From Prochlorococcus sp. AG-409-J16 (lineage in GTDB: Bacteria > Cyanobacteriota > Cyanobacteriia > PCC-6307 > Cyanobiaceae), in NCBI GenBank assembly GCA_003215655.1, contig QCKB01000007.1, positions 1 to 64,000 of the forward strand: 64,000 nt of DNA. Direction: 5' to 3'. The notes below the pieces were generated by a model, which ran no database searches, was not told the DNA's origin, and was given only the letters and a program-made list of their open reading frames with translations. Shown here one piece after another: positions 19,751-29,120 of the stretch (its first letter is position 1; every line of letters begins with the position of its first letter). A program made the position numbers and the translations under genes.

Positions 19751-20797
19751 ATCTCACTGCAAGTAGAGCATCGTAACTATTACCTTGGAGAAAAAGCTTT
19801 AGCTAAAGGAACCTGGGTAAAGCTGATATGTGGAGCAAGTAATGAAGACCTCCCATTAATAACTGATTTATGTGCTCTTTATGGGGCTGCAGGAGTGCAC
19901 TGTATAGATGTAGCTGCAGACATCGCAGTAGTAAGAGCAGCAAGACAAGGACTTGACTGGGTCAAATCAAACTATGGAAACAGCCCTTGGCTAATGGTGA
20001 GTATTAGCGATGGAAAAGATCCTCATTTCCGCAAGGCTTGGTTTGACAGAAACAAATGTCCAACCGACTGTCCTCGCCCATGTGAAGCTATCTGCCCTGC
20101 TGATGCAATCCAAGAATTAACCGGTGTTAATTCAAATCGATGTTACGGGTGTGGCCGTTGCTTACCAACCTGTCCACTTGGTCTAATAAATGAGATAGAT
20201 CATCACCTTGGACTAAAAGAACTTGGGCCGCTAATAAAGAAATTAAGTCCTGACGCAGTAGAAATTCATACCGCCCCTGGCCGATTAGAAGCATTCAAAT
20301 CAATAGTCAAAGTTCTAACTACCAGTCAAATCCCTTTAAATCGAATTGCAGTTAGCTGCGGTTCAGAAGGTCATGGCCTTACGCATGAAGCACTTGCAAA
20401 GGAACTTTGGCAAAGATATTCATGCTTAAAGGAATATGGTCAAAGGCCTTTATGGCAACTAGATGGCCGCCCAATGAGTGGCGATATTGGTAAAGGGACA
20501 GCAAGAGTAGCTGTTGCACTTTGGAGGAAAACACTTCCTATAGCTCCCCCAGGCCCACTTCAATTAGCAGGAGGTACCAATGCTCAAACGATTACTCACC
20601 TAAACAACGAAAATGGCCCTGCAGGTATTGCTTTCGGCAGCATGGCAAGAAAGGCTGTGCAGCCTTGGCTAATAGAAGCCCAAGCTCGTCAAAAATCTCT
20701 AACAGAGTGGCCAGAAGGTTGGGAAAATGCAATGAGCCAAGCAAAACAACTCATCAAGCCTTGGTTAGCACGCAAAGAAATTTTAGGAAGAGGATAG
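19751..20797 (+). CDS. ldpA: Circadian input Fe-S protein LdpA
   Basis: LdpA is an iron-sulfur protein that senses redox state and modulates the period of the cyanobacterial clock. Two [4Fe-4S] motifs are clear: CPTDCPRPCEAICP and CYGCGRCLPTCPLG. The frame is open from a TGA at 19727, and the conserved N-terminal stretch GTWVKLICGAS precedes the first conventional start, a GTG at 19895. That GTG would delete about 48 residues of conserved sequence. I place the start at ATC 19751 because of the AGGAGG 9 nt upstream; ATA 19745 and CTG 19757 are alternatives. Function is confident, the start is not. Confidence 0.85.
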   Translation: MSLQVEHRNYYLGEKALAKGTWVKLICGASNEDLPLITDLCALYGAAGVHCIDVAADIAVVRAARQGLDWVKSNYGNSPWLMVSISDGKDPHFRKAWFDRNKCPTDCPRPCEAICPADAIQELTGVNSNRCYGCGRCLPTCPLGLINEIDHHLGLKELGPLIKKLSPDAVEIHTAPGRLEAFKSIVKVLTTSQIPLNRIAVSCGSEGHGLTHEALAKELWQRYSCLKEYGQRPLWQLDGRPMSGDIGKGTARVAVALWRKTLPIAPPGPLQLAGGTNAQTITHLNNENGPAGIAFGSMARKAVQPWLIEAQARQKSLTEWPEGWENAMSQAKQLIKPWLARKEILGRG

Positions 20798-20846
20798 AAC
20801 CTAGATGCATTCCACCTCAAAATATTGTAATTAGTGATTCAAGGCA

Positions 20847-22502
20847 ATGAAGCCACTTCATATCACTGACGACTTAAATCGACTACTGGAGCTATTACCT
20901 CCAACAGTCCAAAGAGCCTTAGCTCCAAAAGAAAAACAAGAACAATTAATTGAAGTAGTACTGGACTTAGGCCGAATCCCTGAGGCGCGTTATCCAGGGC
21001 GAGTAGATACTATTGGCAGCGACTGCTTATCAAGAGAGGAGCTTCAAGCAACTGTTGAAAGACTAGGGGAATTTGGATCAGATAATCGTGCAGGAATTGA
21101 AAGAACACTCCATCGAATTAGCGCTATAAGGAATCGTCAAGGTCTTGTCGTAGGGCTGACTTGTCGGGTAGGCAGAGCAGTCTTTGGCACAGTCGCAATG
21201 GTAAGAGACCTTCTTGATAGCGGCGAATCACTTTTATTAATGGGACGACCAGGCGTAGGGAAAACAACTGTCCTTAGAGAAATCGCAAGAGTCTTGGCAG
21301 ACGATCTACAGCGAAGAGTCGTAATTATTGACACCAGCAACGAAATTGCTGGTGATGGAGATATACCTCATCCATCAATCGGTGGAGCCAGAAGGATGCA
21401 AGTCGCTCAACCTGAACACCAACATCAAGTAATGATTGAAGCCGTGGAAAACCACATGCCTGAAGTAATAGTTATCGATGAAATAGGGACAGAATTAGAA
21501 GCCCACGCTGCTCGCACAATCGCAGAAAGAGGTGTGCAGCTCGTTGCCACTGCCCATGGCAACGCCCTATCCAACTTAATTAAGAATCCTACGCTTAGTG
21601 ATCTAGTCGGCGGAATCCAATCAGTAACCCTTGGGGATGAAGAAGCTCGAAGAAGACGTACTCAAAAAACTGTTTTAGAAAGAGCTGCCGAACCAACATT
21701 CCCTATTGCAGTAGAAATCAATAGTAGGAATCATTGGTCGATTCATACCAACGTTGCATCCACAGTCGATTTACTCTTGCGTGGATCACCTCCCAGGCCT
21801 CAAGAGCGGGAACTCACTATCGAGGGATCTGTCCAACTAATTAATTCCACTGCAATCAATTCACCACCTAGCAAGAACCCCCTAAAGAAGCAAGAATTAC
21901 CTCAGCAGGGAAAAAAATCTACCAAGGACTTGGTTAAAGAAAAAGAAGAAGAAGAAGAAGAAGCAACTCTTGGAAGCTCTCAAAACCAACTTGCTTGCAA
22001 AGAAAATCTCAAGGTCTTCTGTTGTGGAATTTCCCCACAGCTTTTTGGAGAAGCAGTTCGCAGTCAAAATCTTCCGGCCCAATTTGTTCATGAAATAAAT
22101 GAGGCGGAAGTTATCCTCAGCATTCGCCATGAAATGAATAAAAATCCTGCCATCAGAAAAAAAGCTCGTGAATCCCACTTACCGGTCCTAGTAATCAAAT
22201 CAAACTCACTTCATCAAGTGGAAAGGGCCCTAGAAAGGCTTATAGCAAAAAGAGGAGCATCACAAAACCATGCTCTTCTATCAAAATCAGAATTGATTAG
22301 CCAAGACAATGCACTTGCAGCACTTGAGGAATGCAGACTGGCTCTAGAGAAAATCGTTATGCCGCTTGGGAAACCAGTAGAACTTTTACCTCGCTCAGCA
22401 CGAGTTCTAAAAATGCAAACTGACCTTGTATCCCGTTATCAACTTCGTAGTGATGTGTTCGGACACACAGATCAACAGCGTCTTCGGATATATCCTCCCT
22501 AG
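20847..22502 (+). CDS. Ycf45-like AAA ATPase with R3H domain
   Basis: 551 residues, cyanobacterial and plastid Ycf45 family. The ATPase domain has Walker A GRPGVGKTTVLREIARV (about residue 130) and VVIIDTSNEIAGDGDIPH, with Walker B in EVIVIDEIGTE. A Glu/Lys-rich low-complexity linker (near 360) leads to a C-terminal region resembling R3H single-stranded nucleic-acid-binding domains (ending GHTDQQRLRIYP). The biochemical role is unknown. It starts 49 nt after ldpA on the same strand. Confidence 0.9.
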   Translation: MKPLHITDDLNRLLELLPPTVQRALAPKEKQEQLIEVVLDLGRIPEARYPGRVDTIGSDCLSREELQATVERLGEFGSDNRAGIERTLHRISAIRNRQGLVVGLTCRVGRAVFGTVAMVRDLLDSGESLLLMGRPGVGKTTVLREIARVLADDLQRRVVIIDTSNEIAGDGDIPHPSIGGARRMQVAQPEHQHQVMIEAVENHMPEVIVIDEIGTELEAHAARTIAERGVQLVATAHGNALSNLIKNPTLSDLVGGIQSVTLGDEEARRRRTQKTVLERAAEPTFPIAVEINSRNHWSIHTNVASTVDLLLRGSPPRPQERELTIEGSVQLINSTAINSPPSKNPLKKQELPQQGKKSTKDLVKEKEEEEEEATLGSSQNQLACKENLKVFCCGISPQLFGEAVRSQNLPAQFVHEINEAEVILSIRHEMNKNPAIRKKARESHLPVLVIKSNSLHQVERALERLIAKRGASQNHALLSKSELISQDNALAALEECRLALEKIVMPLGKPVELLPRSARVLKMQTDLVSRYQLRSDVFGHTDQQRLRIYPP

Positions 22503-22528
22503 AAATGGTCCAACTAGTTAAGTATGGA

Positions 22529-22557
22529 TTGACGAAGGTCACTCCACTATGTGTAAC
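22529..22557 (+). promoter_or_regulatory. Possible promoter of tRNA-Gln
   Basis: TTGACG (22529-22534), 17-nt spacer, TGTAAC (22552-22557), about 50 nt before the tRNA. The -35 is good and the -10 poor. Confidence 0.3.
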
Positions 22558-22607
22558 TATTTGGAAGCCAGTGGCACCAAATCAACCCTGGTTCCTATCT
22601 GGATTAA

Positions 22608-22679
22608 TGGGCCGTCGCCAAGTGGTAAGGCATCGGGTTTTGGTCCCGACATTCCTAGGTTCGAATCCTAGCGGCCCAG
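22608..22679 (+). tRNA. trnQ-UUG: tRNA-Gln(UUG)
   Basis: 72-nt cloverleaf. Acceptor TGGGCCG pairs with CGGCCCA, the anticodon loop is TTTTGGT with anticodon TTG, the T-arm is AGGTTCGAATCCT, and the discriminator is G. CCA is not encoded. The HAD-like gene begins about 20-35 nt downstream and may be read from the same transcript. Confidence 0.95.
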
Positions 22680-22713
22680 TTTCACTGAACTTTTAGTCAT
22701 CACTCGCCCACTA

Positions 22714-23472
22714 TTGGTAGTTGATTTCGATGGTGTCATCATTGATGGAATGGCCGAATACTGGTGGAGTTCACGCAAGGCCTGTATCGACCTGATACAA
22801 AAACACTCCGCTGCTGAAGCTTTACCCAAAGTCATGCCGGAATACTTCCGTTTTCTTAGACCATGGGTTAATCAAGGATGGGAAATGGTTTTACTTGCTG
22901 CTGAGTCAGTTCGCCATGACTGTCCATTAGGCCTAGAAGAAGCTAAGGCTTTTGCCACGAATTATTCTTTAAACTGCAATGAAGCTCTTAAATTCTGGGG
23001 CTGGAGCCAAGTAGAACTCCAAACAGCAATTGAAAATGTACGACATCAAGCAATAGCAACTAATCAAGACAGTTGGCTTGGCATGCACAGCCCCTTCCCT
23101 GAAGTCATAAGCCGACTAAAGAGACTCGATACAGAAGGAATCAACTTCATGGTTTTAACCACTAAGGGAGAGATCTTTACGGCTGCTCTACTGAAGTTTC
23201 TTGACCTTCGGCCAAACATACTGAACGGCCATGAAGCGGGCAGCAAAATTGAAATATTGATGAGCTTAACTACAGAGCACACAATCCTGGGATTCGTAGA
23301 AGATCGTCTTGCGACCCTCCAAAACGTTCTTGCAAGAACAGAATTAGCTGCAATACCTTGCTACTTGGCCAGCTGGGGCTATCTAAAGCCTGAAGACAAA
23401 TCCTCCCTCCCAAAAAAGATTCATCTCTTAGAAACAAAAAATCTTGACCTCCCCTTGGCGAGCTGGTCTTAG
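22714..23472 (+). CDS. HAD-like hydrolase family protein
   Basis: About 252 residues with the HAD nucleophile motif VVDFDGVIIDGM at the very start (DxD: nucleophile and acid Asp). A second motif, VLTTKG, lies near residue 148, and an acidic motif, GFVEDR, near 193. Substrate unknown. The TTG at 22714 is the only conventional start, but it leaves just two residues before DFDG. The frame is open upstream, and an ATC at 22699 would give the family-like beginning ITRPLLVVDFDG. Confidence 0.85.
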   Translation: MVVDFDGVIIDGMAEYWWSSRKACIDLIQKHSAAEALPKVMPEYFRFLRPWVNQGWEMVLLAAESVRHDCPLGLEEAKAFATNYSLNCNEALKFWGWSQVELQTAIENVRHQAIATNQDSWLGMHSPFPEVISRLKRLDTEGINFMVLTTKGEIFTAALLKFLDLRPNILNGHEAGSKIEILMSLTTEHTILGFVEDRLATLQNVLARTELAAIPCYLASWGYLKPEDKSSLPKKIHLLETKNLDLPLASWS

Positions 23473-23480
23473 TTCGCTAG

Positions 23481-23494
23481 CGTACGCCTGTACT
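23481..23494 (+). promoter_or_regulatory. Probable LexA (SOS) box upstream of recA
   Basis: CGTACGCCTGTACT matches the cyanobacterial LexA consensus RGTACNNNDGTWCB at all specified positions except the first. It lies 130 bp before the recA ATG and directly after the HAD-like stop, the expected place for SOS control. Confidence 0.6.
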
Positions 23495-23623
23495 ACTGCG
23501 AAAGGAGGCTTTGCGATAGTGCTGAGCAGTCCATCAAATTTATTTGAGCTACAGCAAAACAATCGCAATCCGTTCCAACACAGACACCTGACACACAGTC
23601 CGACCCTTTAAACCAACATCACC

Positions 23624-24763
23624 ATGCCGATTGACGCGAGACTATCAACTTCTTCTAAGCAAGATTCCCGTAACACCGAAGGAAACTCTGGAGAGAGAGA
23701 TCGTGCCCTTAGTTCAGTATTAGGGCAGATAGAAAGAAACTTTGGGAAAGGATCAATCATGCGTCTCGGAGACGCCTCAAGGATGCGGGTTGAAACAATA
23801 TCCACCGGAGCCCTAACTCTTGATCTTGCCCTTGGTGGCGGATACCCCAAAGGACGAGTTGTGGAAGTATATGGGCCCGAAAGCTCAGGCAAAACAACTC
23901 TTACCTTGCACGCAATCGCAGAAGTCCAGAAACGTGGTGGAGTCGCAGCATTCGTGGATGCCGAACATGCTCTCGATCCAGTTTACGCAGCCTCTCTTGG
24001 AGTAGACATCGAGAACCTACTGGTATCCCAACCAGACACAGGTGAAATGGCCCTCGAAATTGTTGATCAATTAGTGCGATCAGCCGCAGTTGACATCGTC
24101 GTAGTTGATTCAGTAGCAGCATTAACCCCTCGATCAGAAATCGAAGGTGAAATGGGAGATCTTGCAGTAGGCAGTCAAGCACGACTAATGAGTCAAGCCA
24201 TGAGAAAGATCACGGGCAACATTGGCAAATCAGGGTGCACAGTAATTTTCCTAAACCAACTACGCTTAAAAATCGGAGTCACCTACGGAAATCCAGAAAC
24301 CACAACAGGAGGCAATGCTCTTAAGTTCTATGCCTCTGTAAGGCTCGACATTCGTCGTATTCAGACTCTTAAACGCGGAACTGAAGAGTATGGAATCCGC
24401 GCGAAAGTCAAAGTAGCCAAGAATAAAGTAGCTCCACCATTCCGCATCGCCGAATTTGACATCCTTTTTGGACGCGGAATCAGCACGATGGGCTGTTTAT
24501 TAGACCTTGCAGAAGAAACTGGTGTGGTTACACGCAAGGGTGCTTGGTATAGCTACGAAGGGGACAATATCGGCCAAGGGCGTGATAACACCATTACCTG
24601 GTTAGAAGAAAATCCAGACAAACGTGAGAAAATTGAAGTCTTAGTACGACAAAAACTTACTGAAGGGTCAGAAGTGACCGCAAATTCAATGCGACCTCTT
24701 GCAGAAGCAGCACGAAACAAGAATGTCAAGCCAACAGCTAGCAAATTAGCCGAAGCAGCATAA
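23624..24763 (+). CDS. recA: Recombinase A
   Basis: ATP-dependent strand-exchange protein and LexA co-protease. 379 residues with Walker [11 protein letters not shown] near residue 86 and Walker [10 protein letters not shown]. Further motifs are SQAMRKITG with [14 protein letters not shown], and the conserved [20 protein letters not shown]. The N-terminus is extended by about 20 polar residues compared with E. coli. A probable LexA box lies upstream, and a long inverted repeat spans the stop codon. Confidence 0.98.
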   Translation: MPIDARLSTSSKQDSRNTEGNSGERDRALSSVLGQIERNFGKGSIMRLGDASRMRVETISTGALTLDLALGGGYPKGRVVEVYGPESSGKTTLTLHAIAEVQKRGGVAAFVDAEHALDPVYAASLGVDIENLLVSQPDTGEMALEIVDQLVRSAAVDIVVVDSVAALTPRSEIEGEMGDLAVGSQARLMSQAMRKITGNIGKSGCTVIFLNQLRLKIGVTYGNPETTTGGNALKFYASVRLDIRRIQTLKRGTEEYGIRAKVKVAKNKVAPPFRIAEFDILFGRGISTMGCLLDLAEETGVVTRKGAWYSYEGDNIGQGRDNTITWLEENPDKREKIEVLVRQKLTEGSEVTANSMRPLAEAARNKNVKPTASKLAEAA

Positions 24764-24793
24764 AAAGCGAGGCCTATTCGGCTAAAGCTAGCT
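24736..24793 (+). terminator. Long stem spanning the recA stop codon
   Basis: Arms AGCTAGC + TTAGCCGAA (24736-24742, 24746-24754) pair perfectly with TTCGGCTAA + GCTAGCT (24777-24785, 24787-24793). This gives 16 bp with a small asymmetric internal loop, and the TAA stop lies in the apical loop. No U-run follows, so an mRNA 3'-stabilising or Rho-assisted end is as likely as an intrinsic terminator. Confidence 0.55.
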
Positions 24794-24901
24794 ATCAAGC
24801 GATTATTTAATTATACAATTTAACTGATAAAAAGGGTTATACTCAATACATCAATATCGATATTATCAAGCTAAATATTTACATTCTAACTAATAAATAT
24901 G

Positions 24902-25141
24902 TTATTTAATATCTGCTGGAATCCACCATCCAGCAGCGGGACCAACGAAACGAACCACAATCCATAGGAGGAGCAACATTCCAATTCCTATCCATCCACC
25001 ACGAATTGTGATGGCATAAAACTGCTCCTTTTGTTTTTGAGTAATAGGAAGCCAAGAAACAATCCTGGGGGATTGATCGCTTTTGCTATTTAACGATCGA
25101 GGTGGCAAACCTTTAGTAGCTCGACGACGGGCTTCTCCCAT
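24902..25141 (-). CDS. DUF2839-type small membrane protein
   Basis: 79 residues beginning MGEARRRATKGLPPR, a hallmark start of the cyanobacterial DUF2839 family. One transmembrane segment (about 50-70, GIGMLLLLWIVVRFV) is followed by PAAGWWIPA. Function unknown. It lies 37 nt downstream of the helicase-like gene on the same strand. Confidence 0.85.
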   Translation of the reverse strand: MGEARRRATKGLPPRSLNSKSDQSPRIVSWLPITQKQKEQFYAITIRGGWIGIGMLLLLWIVVRFVGPAAGWWIPADIK

Positions 25142-25178
25142 GACCTCACTAGATGAAGACTCTTAAATCTTATGAGAC

Positions 25179-26624
25179 TTAGTCAGGTAATAAACGATGT
25201 AATGGCGTCCAAGGTTCAAGAGCTCTAAGAATTTGTGGGCCCCAACTCCTTCCTCGCAATCTGCCATCCAATATTGCGACACGGCCCTTATTTAATCGTA
25301 ATGGGGCTACTGCAGAGGGAAATAAGCTAAGTGCTTCAGGCAAAAGGAAATCACGAAACCAGTCACGACCATGTCGCTTCATCAAGGCAACACGAGCTGC
25401 TACAAGAGGAGATTCAAGGCTGCCCAAAGGGAAAAGAGCAATTATGAGTTGCTCAGGCAAAGGTACCTGGGGATGATGACTCAACCACCAACTCCAACTA
25501 CAACAAACAACCCCATTGGAATCAAGATCTGTCGATTCATGCACCACCCGGGTCCCAAATTCACCCGCCAACTCACTTGTCAATTGGCGTCGAAGTTGGG
25601 AATCATCTAAGAGCAAAACTGTGATACCGGAGCGTCCTAAAATTAATCTTCTAGATTGCTCTAAAAGATGGCCTTTAAAGATTTCAGTATTTGGCATAGG
25701 TTGTCGAAATGGAGCGAATAAAGAAATCGGCTCCTGAGAGGAAGGTTGATTTAAACTTGCAATAACATTTAGTGATATGTTCGCCGAAGAAAGTTCATTT
25801 TGAAAAAATCGATTCTCTCCAGAACAAGTTATTAAAAGGAAAGGCTGATAGTTAAAAAGATCGAATAAGAGATTAAAAGGTTCTAAAGGATGAAAGGTTA
25901 AATTCCAATTAAGGCATTTATGATTCAACTCTGCTGAAGCAACCCAATCATAATTTTTCAGCTTTAAAAATGAAGTCCATGGTTCAAAAATAGGATTTAA
26001 AGGTTGAATCAAATCTTTTAACTCAAGTAATTCAGATTCTTCCACCTGAATCTTCTCACCAAGTCGTAATGACTTAGCAAAAAGTGACTGAGTCAAATTC
26101 TCATATATATCTAATAGATCACTTTGAGACTGAGGATGAGCCCTTAACAGTCTCTCCCAATCTTCGTGAGTAATAGATAGATTCATTGCTTCTCTAAAAC
26201 GTCGACTTAAGAGATCTGCTTCAGGAAAAATTAACTGCCTGGACTTAACAAAACCGCACCTAAAAGCCTCAATCAACTCATAGTGACTAAGTATCCAAAG
26301 TTGATCCTCTAATGGTGGTGACACTCCCTCCCAACAAGCCAAAGGGAATCCTTCATCACTCAAGCGAGGTATCTCAAAATTCAAAAGTCTTCGCCTCTGT
26401 TGATCAGAAACAACCAAGACAGCCTTATTTTTTCCTAAGCAAAGTGGGAATAAAAGGCCTAGCCACCACGAATTTTGACTAAAAGGATCCAACTGAATCA
26501 AAGTCTTGTCCTTCCGCCTAATACTGCGAGCAACCAATCTGCCCAAAGTAAGATGATTAGGCCAAGAGGATGGGTTCCTTTGAAGAATTTGCTTTAGCTT
26601 CTTGTGTGAATGAGCTTCCAGCAT
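25179..26624 (-). CDS. Helicase-like protein lacking catalytic motifs
   Basis: 481 residues. The C-terminal 60 residues (LPEALSLFPSAVAPLRLNKGRVAILDGRL...WGPQIL) follow the layout of the last motifs of DinG/XPD-type helicases (LPxALxRxxQGxGRLIR...GVVxxLDxR), but the arginine-rich motif VI is replaced by PSAVAPLRL. In the N-terminal half no GxGKT Walker A or DEAH box is visible; ILSHYELIEAF and LIFPEADLLSRRF stand where an inactive domain might be. I infer a degenerate superfamily II helicase relative, probably without ATPase activity. The gene is full-length and otherwise intact, so it is under selection for something else. Confidence 0.6.
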   Translation of the reverse strand: MLEAHSHKKLKQILQRNPSSWPNHLTLGRLVARSIRRKDKTLIQLDPFSQNSWWLGLLFPLCLGKNKAVLVVSDQQRRRLLNFEIPRLSDEGFPLACWEGVSPPLEDQLWILSHYELIEAFRCGFVKSRQLIFPEADLLSRRFREAMNLSITHEDWERLLRAHPQSQSDLLDIYENLTQSLFAKSLRLGEKIQVEESELLELKDLIQPLNPIFEPWTSFLKLKNYDWVASAELNHKCLNWNLTFHPLEPFNLLFDLFNYQPFLLITCSGENRFFQNELSSANISLNVIASLNQPSSQEPISLFAPFRQPMPNTEIFKGHLLEQSRRLILGRSGITVLLLDDSQLRRQLTSELAGEFGTRVVHESTDLDSNGVVCCSWSWWLSHHPQVPLPEQLIIALFPLGSLESPLVAARVALMKRHGRDWFRDFLLPEALSLFPSAVAPLRLNKGRVAILDGRLRGRSWGPQILRALEPWTPLHRLLPD

Positions 26625-26700
26625 TCAACGAGCATAGTGATTAACTAGAAAACTCTGCAGATCTTTATCAACATAGGCAGAGGATTTAAGAGCATTACGC

Positions 26701-27579
26701 ATGAAGCCAAACAATCAGTCTGACGCTTGTATAGGCATAGTTGGCCTAGGCCTTATAGGCGGCTCCCTAGGCCTAGACCTGCAAAAACTAGGATGTCATG
26801 TGAAAGGCCTAACCAATAAAGGGATAACTGCACAAAAAGCTAGAGACAGGAAATTAGCAACCGAAATTAGTACTGATAGCAGAATTCTTGTTGACTGCGA
26901 CCTAGTGATACTTGCTCTGCCATTAGATCAACTGATTCATCCAGAACAAAGCCTAATAGCCGCATTACCTGAATCAGCTGTTATTACAGATGTAGGTTCC
27001 GTCAAAGGTCCTGTTTTAAAAATATGGCGGGAGCTGCATCCCAGATTTGTGGGAAGTCATCCCATGGCTGGGAATGCCAAAGCAGGAGTGGAGGCAGGGC
27101 AAATCGGTTTATTCCAGAATCGACCATGGATTGCCACACCTGAAGAAAGAACTGACCCTTATGCTCTATCAATGGTTAAGGAGTTAGCTCTTTCTTTAAA
27201 TTGCGACTGGGTAACAGCCCATGCAGATCTACATGATGAAGCTGTGGCATTGATTTCTCATTTGCCAATAATTATCAGTGCAGCTTTACTTCGCACAGTT
27301 GGGAAAGAGCCTAATCAACAAATTAAGGAATTAGCTCAGAAGCTTGCTTCAAGCGGATTTGCAGATACGACACGAATAGGAGGAGGGAATCCTCAACTGG
27401 GAGCATCAATGGCCTCATCTAATAGCGCAGCAATTCTGCATGGTCTTTCCTCTTATCGTTATTCTTTAGAGCTACTTGAAAAAGCAATTCTCCAAGGGAA
27501 TTGGCCTGAGTTAAAAAAAGAACTAGAACTGACTAAAGCCTTAAGGCCTAATTTCTTAAATTCTCAAAACCAAACTTAA
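26701..27579 (+). CDS. tyrA: Prephenate/arogenate dehydrogenase
   Basis: NAD(P)-dependent oxidative decarboxylation in tyrosine synthesis; cyanobacterial enzymes generally prefer arogenate and NADP. 292 residues with the Rossmann motif IGIVGLGLIGGSLGLDL near the N-terminus, DVGSVKGPV, and the active-site stretch FVGSHPMAGNAKAGVEAG. HLPIIISAALL follows in the helical domain. It converges on the CrtD-like gene with a 4-nt overlap. Confidence 0.94.
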   Translation: MKPNNQSDACIGIVGLGLIGGSLGLDLQKLGCHVKGLTNKGITAQKARDRKLATEISTDSRILVDCDLVILALPLDQLIHPEQSLIAALPESAVITDVGSVKGPVLKIWRELHPRFVGSHPMAGNAKAGVEAGQIGLFQNRPWIATPEERTDPYALSMVKELALSLNCDWVTAHADLHDEAVALISHLPIIISAALLRTVGKEPNQQIKELAQKLASSGFADTTRIGGGNPQLGASMASSNSAAILHGLSSYRYSLELLEKAILQGNWPELKKELELTKALRPNFLNSQNQT

Positions 27580-29087
27580 AGAGCTAGCGACAAATCACAA
27601 CCTCGCTGTGCAATTAACTGACGAGATGCCATAAGAGCTGATTGGCTAACTCCTGCTGTACCTTCTCCAGGATGAATAGAATCTCCACACAGCCATAAGC
27701 CTTTCATAGGAGTTCTACTAGGCAAACCAAAAGGGCCAAAGTATGAAGGCTGCTGACCCAATCCTCCAACAATTCCATCTGGCCTACCAGTCCATCTCAA
27801 GAAACTACTTGGTGTAGCTAATTCCTGGTGCAACCAGGAATCCTCAGATAAATGAAAATAATCATCTAAATGGCTTCTTATGACTTTTAGGAAAGTTCCC
27901 TTTTTTTGACGATAAATATGCTCAGGCAAACAAGACCAATCAGCTGTTGGAGTGAACATACTTGCTATCACAGTAGCCTGACCAGAAGGAGCCCGGCCAT
28001 CAGAATCTCGACTAATAGAAATAAACAGGGATCCAGGATCATTTATTCCTAGTTGAAAGTGTCCAGGACAATTTCTTGGGAGTTCACGTCTGTTAAGTGC
28101 TCCATAAAAAACAATCGCTCCACTGGGTTGGGGTAGTTGCTTCAATCTTTCTAGATAGTCCTTAGGCATACCTGAGCCCATTGGGATGAGTTTTACCAAA
28201 CACTGTGGAGGCAAGCTGCAAATGACATCCTGTGAATACATAGTTAGTTCCCTTCCCCCTGTTAATTGCACCAAGACTTTCCAACTCTTAGTTAATTCAT
28301 CTAGTGCTAGCTGAGAGACACGATGCCTCAACAAAATCTTTCCACCGAACCTATTTATCGCTTCCAATAAAAGATTACTCAGTGCTTGCATCGAACCGTT
28401 CAGATGCCAAAGTCCTAAAGGAGATTGAGCCATATGAAGCACAGTGGCCCCATATAAAGCTGCTGTTCGGCTGGCAGGTTCTTGAGAGTAAAGCCTTAAC
28501 TGCAAATCCAAAAACCTTCTTAGTCGCAAATCCTTTTCACAACCACATAATTTCAATAGATCTAAAATTGAACTTGTGCTAAAAAAACCCGAGATCAAAT
28601 TTTCTGGTCTTATAGCCTTCAAAAGCTGATAAACGTCCCACATATTTTGCGAAGGCACAATTGGATCTCGAGCTGAAAACGACCAATTACTTTGATGAAT
28701 CGCCTGACAAAGTCTCCAAAAAGGTTCGCTTCCTGGAAACTGTCGTTGGCGTTCCTCTTTCCATTGCTGCGGATCATTCCATAAACAAATTGGGGCTATG
28801 CCATCAATTAAATCAACTACACAGGCAGGATCTAATAATTGAGCACTAGGTAGTGGAGTCAGTAGATGCCTAAATATCCGTTCATGGATCCCTCCAGGCT
28901 CAATACCTGCAATTTGCGTAGCACCAACATCAAAGACATATGGCCCCCTACGAAAAGTCCCAGCACACCCTCCAACTTGAGAATGAGCCTCTAACAAAGT
29001 AACTGGAATGCCTTCCTTGGCCAGAAGAGCTGCTGCGGTCAACCCAGAGATACCAGCTCCAACAACTATTACCCTATTTTCAGTCAT
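27576..29087 (-). CDS. crtD: CrtD-like carotenoid desaturase / FAD oxidoreductase
   Basis: 503 residues of the phytoene-desaturase superfamily. The N-terminal FAD motif is VIVVGAGISGLTAAALLAKEG, followed by VGGCAGTFRRG and FDVGATQIAG. A C-terminal FAD-binding motif, GLWLCGDSIHPGEGTAGVSQS, closes the protein. The early FDVGATQ..GIEPGGIHERIF pattern is typical of cyanobacterial CrtD (C-3',4' desaturase) as opposed to CrtH. Marine picocyanobacteria lack myxoxanthophyll, so the actual substrate is uncertain. Divergent from the fructosamine kinase-like gene by 33 nt. Confidence 0.75.
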   Translation of the reverse strand: MTENRVIVVGAGISGLTAAALLAKEGIPVTLLEAHSQVGGCAGTFRRGPYVFDVGATQIAGIEPGGIHERIFRHLLTPLPSAQLLDPACVVDLIDGIAPICLWNDPQQWKEERQRQFPGSEPFWRLCQAIHQSNWSFSARDPIVPSQNMWDVYQLLKAIRPENLISGFFSTSSILDLLKLCGCEKDLRLRRFLDLQLRLYSQEPASRTAALYGATVLHMAQSPLGLWHLNGSMQALSNLLLEAINRFGGKILLRHRVSQLALDELTKSWKVLVQLTGGRELTMYSQDVICSLPPQCLVKLIPMGSGMPKDYLERLKQLPQPSGAIVFYGALNRRELPRNCPGHFQLGINDPGSLFISISRDSDGRAPSGQATVIASMFTPTADWSCLPEHIYRQKKGTFLKVIRSHLDDYFHLSEDSWLHQELATPSSFLRWTGRPDGIVGGLGQQPSYFGPFGLPSRTPMKGLWLCGDSIHPGEGTAGVSQSALMASRQLIAQRGCDLSLAL

Positions 29088-29120
29088 ACAAAAATGTAGA
29101 CAGGTTCATAAGAGGTACCT

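Noticed and set aside
21940-21965. GAA repeat tract that might be a slippage element
   Set aside because: It is in frame and encodes an acidic linker between the ATPase and R3H regions of the Ycf45-like protein.
26740-26780. Dense CCTAGGCC-type palindromes at the start of tyrA
   Set aside because: Explained by Gly/Leu codons of the Rossmann motif; no spacing pattern.
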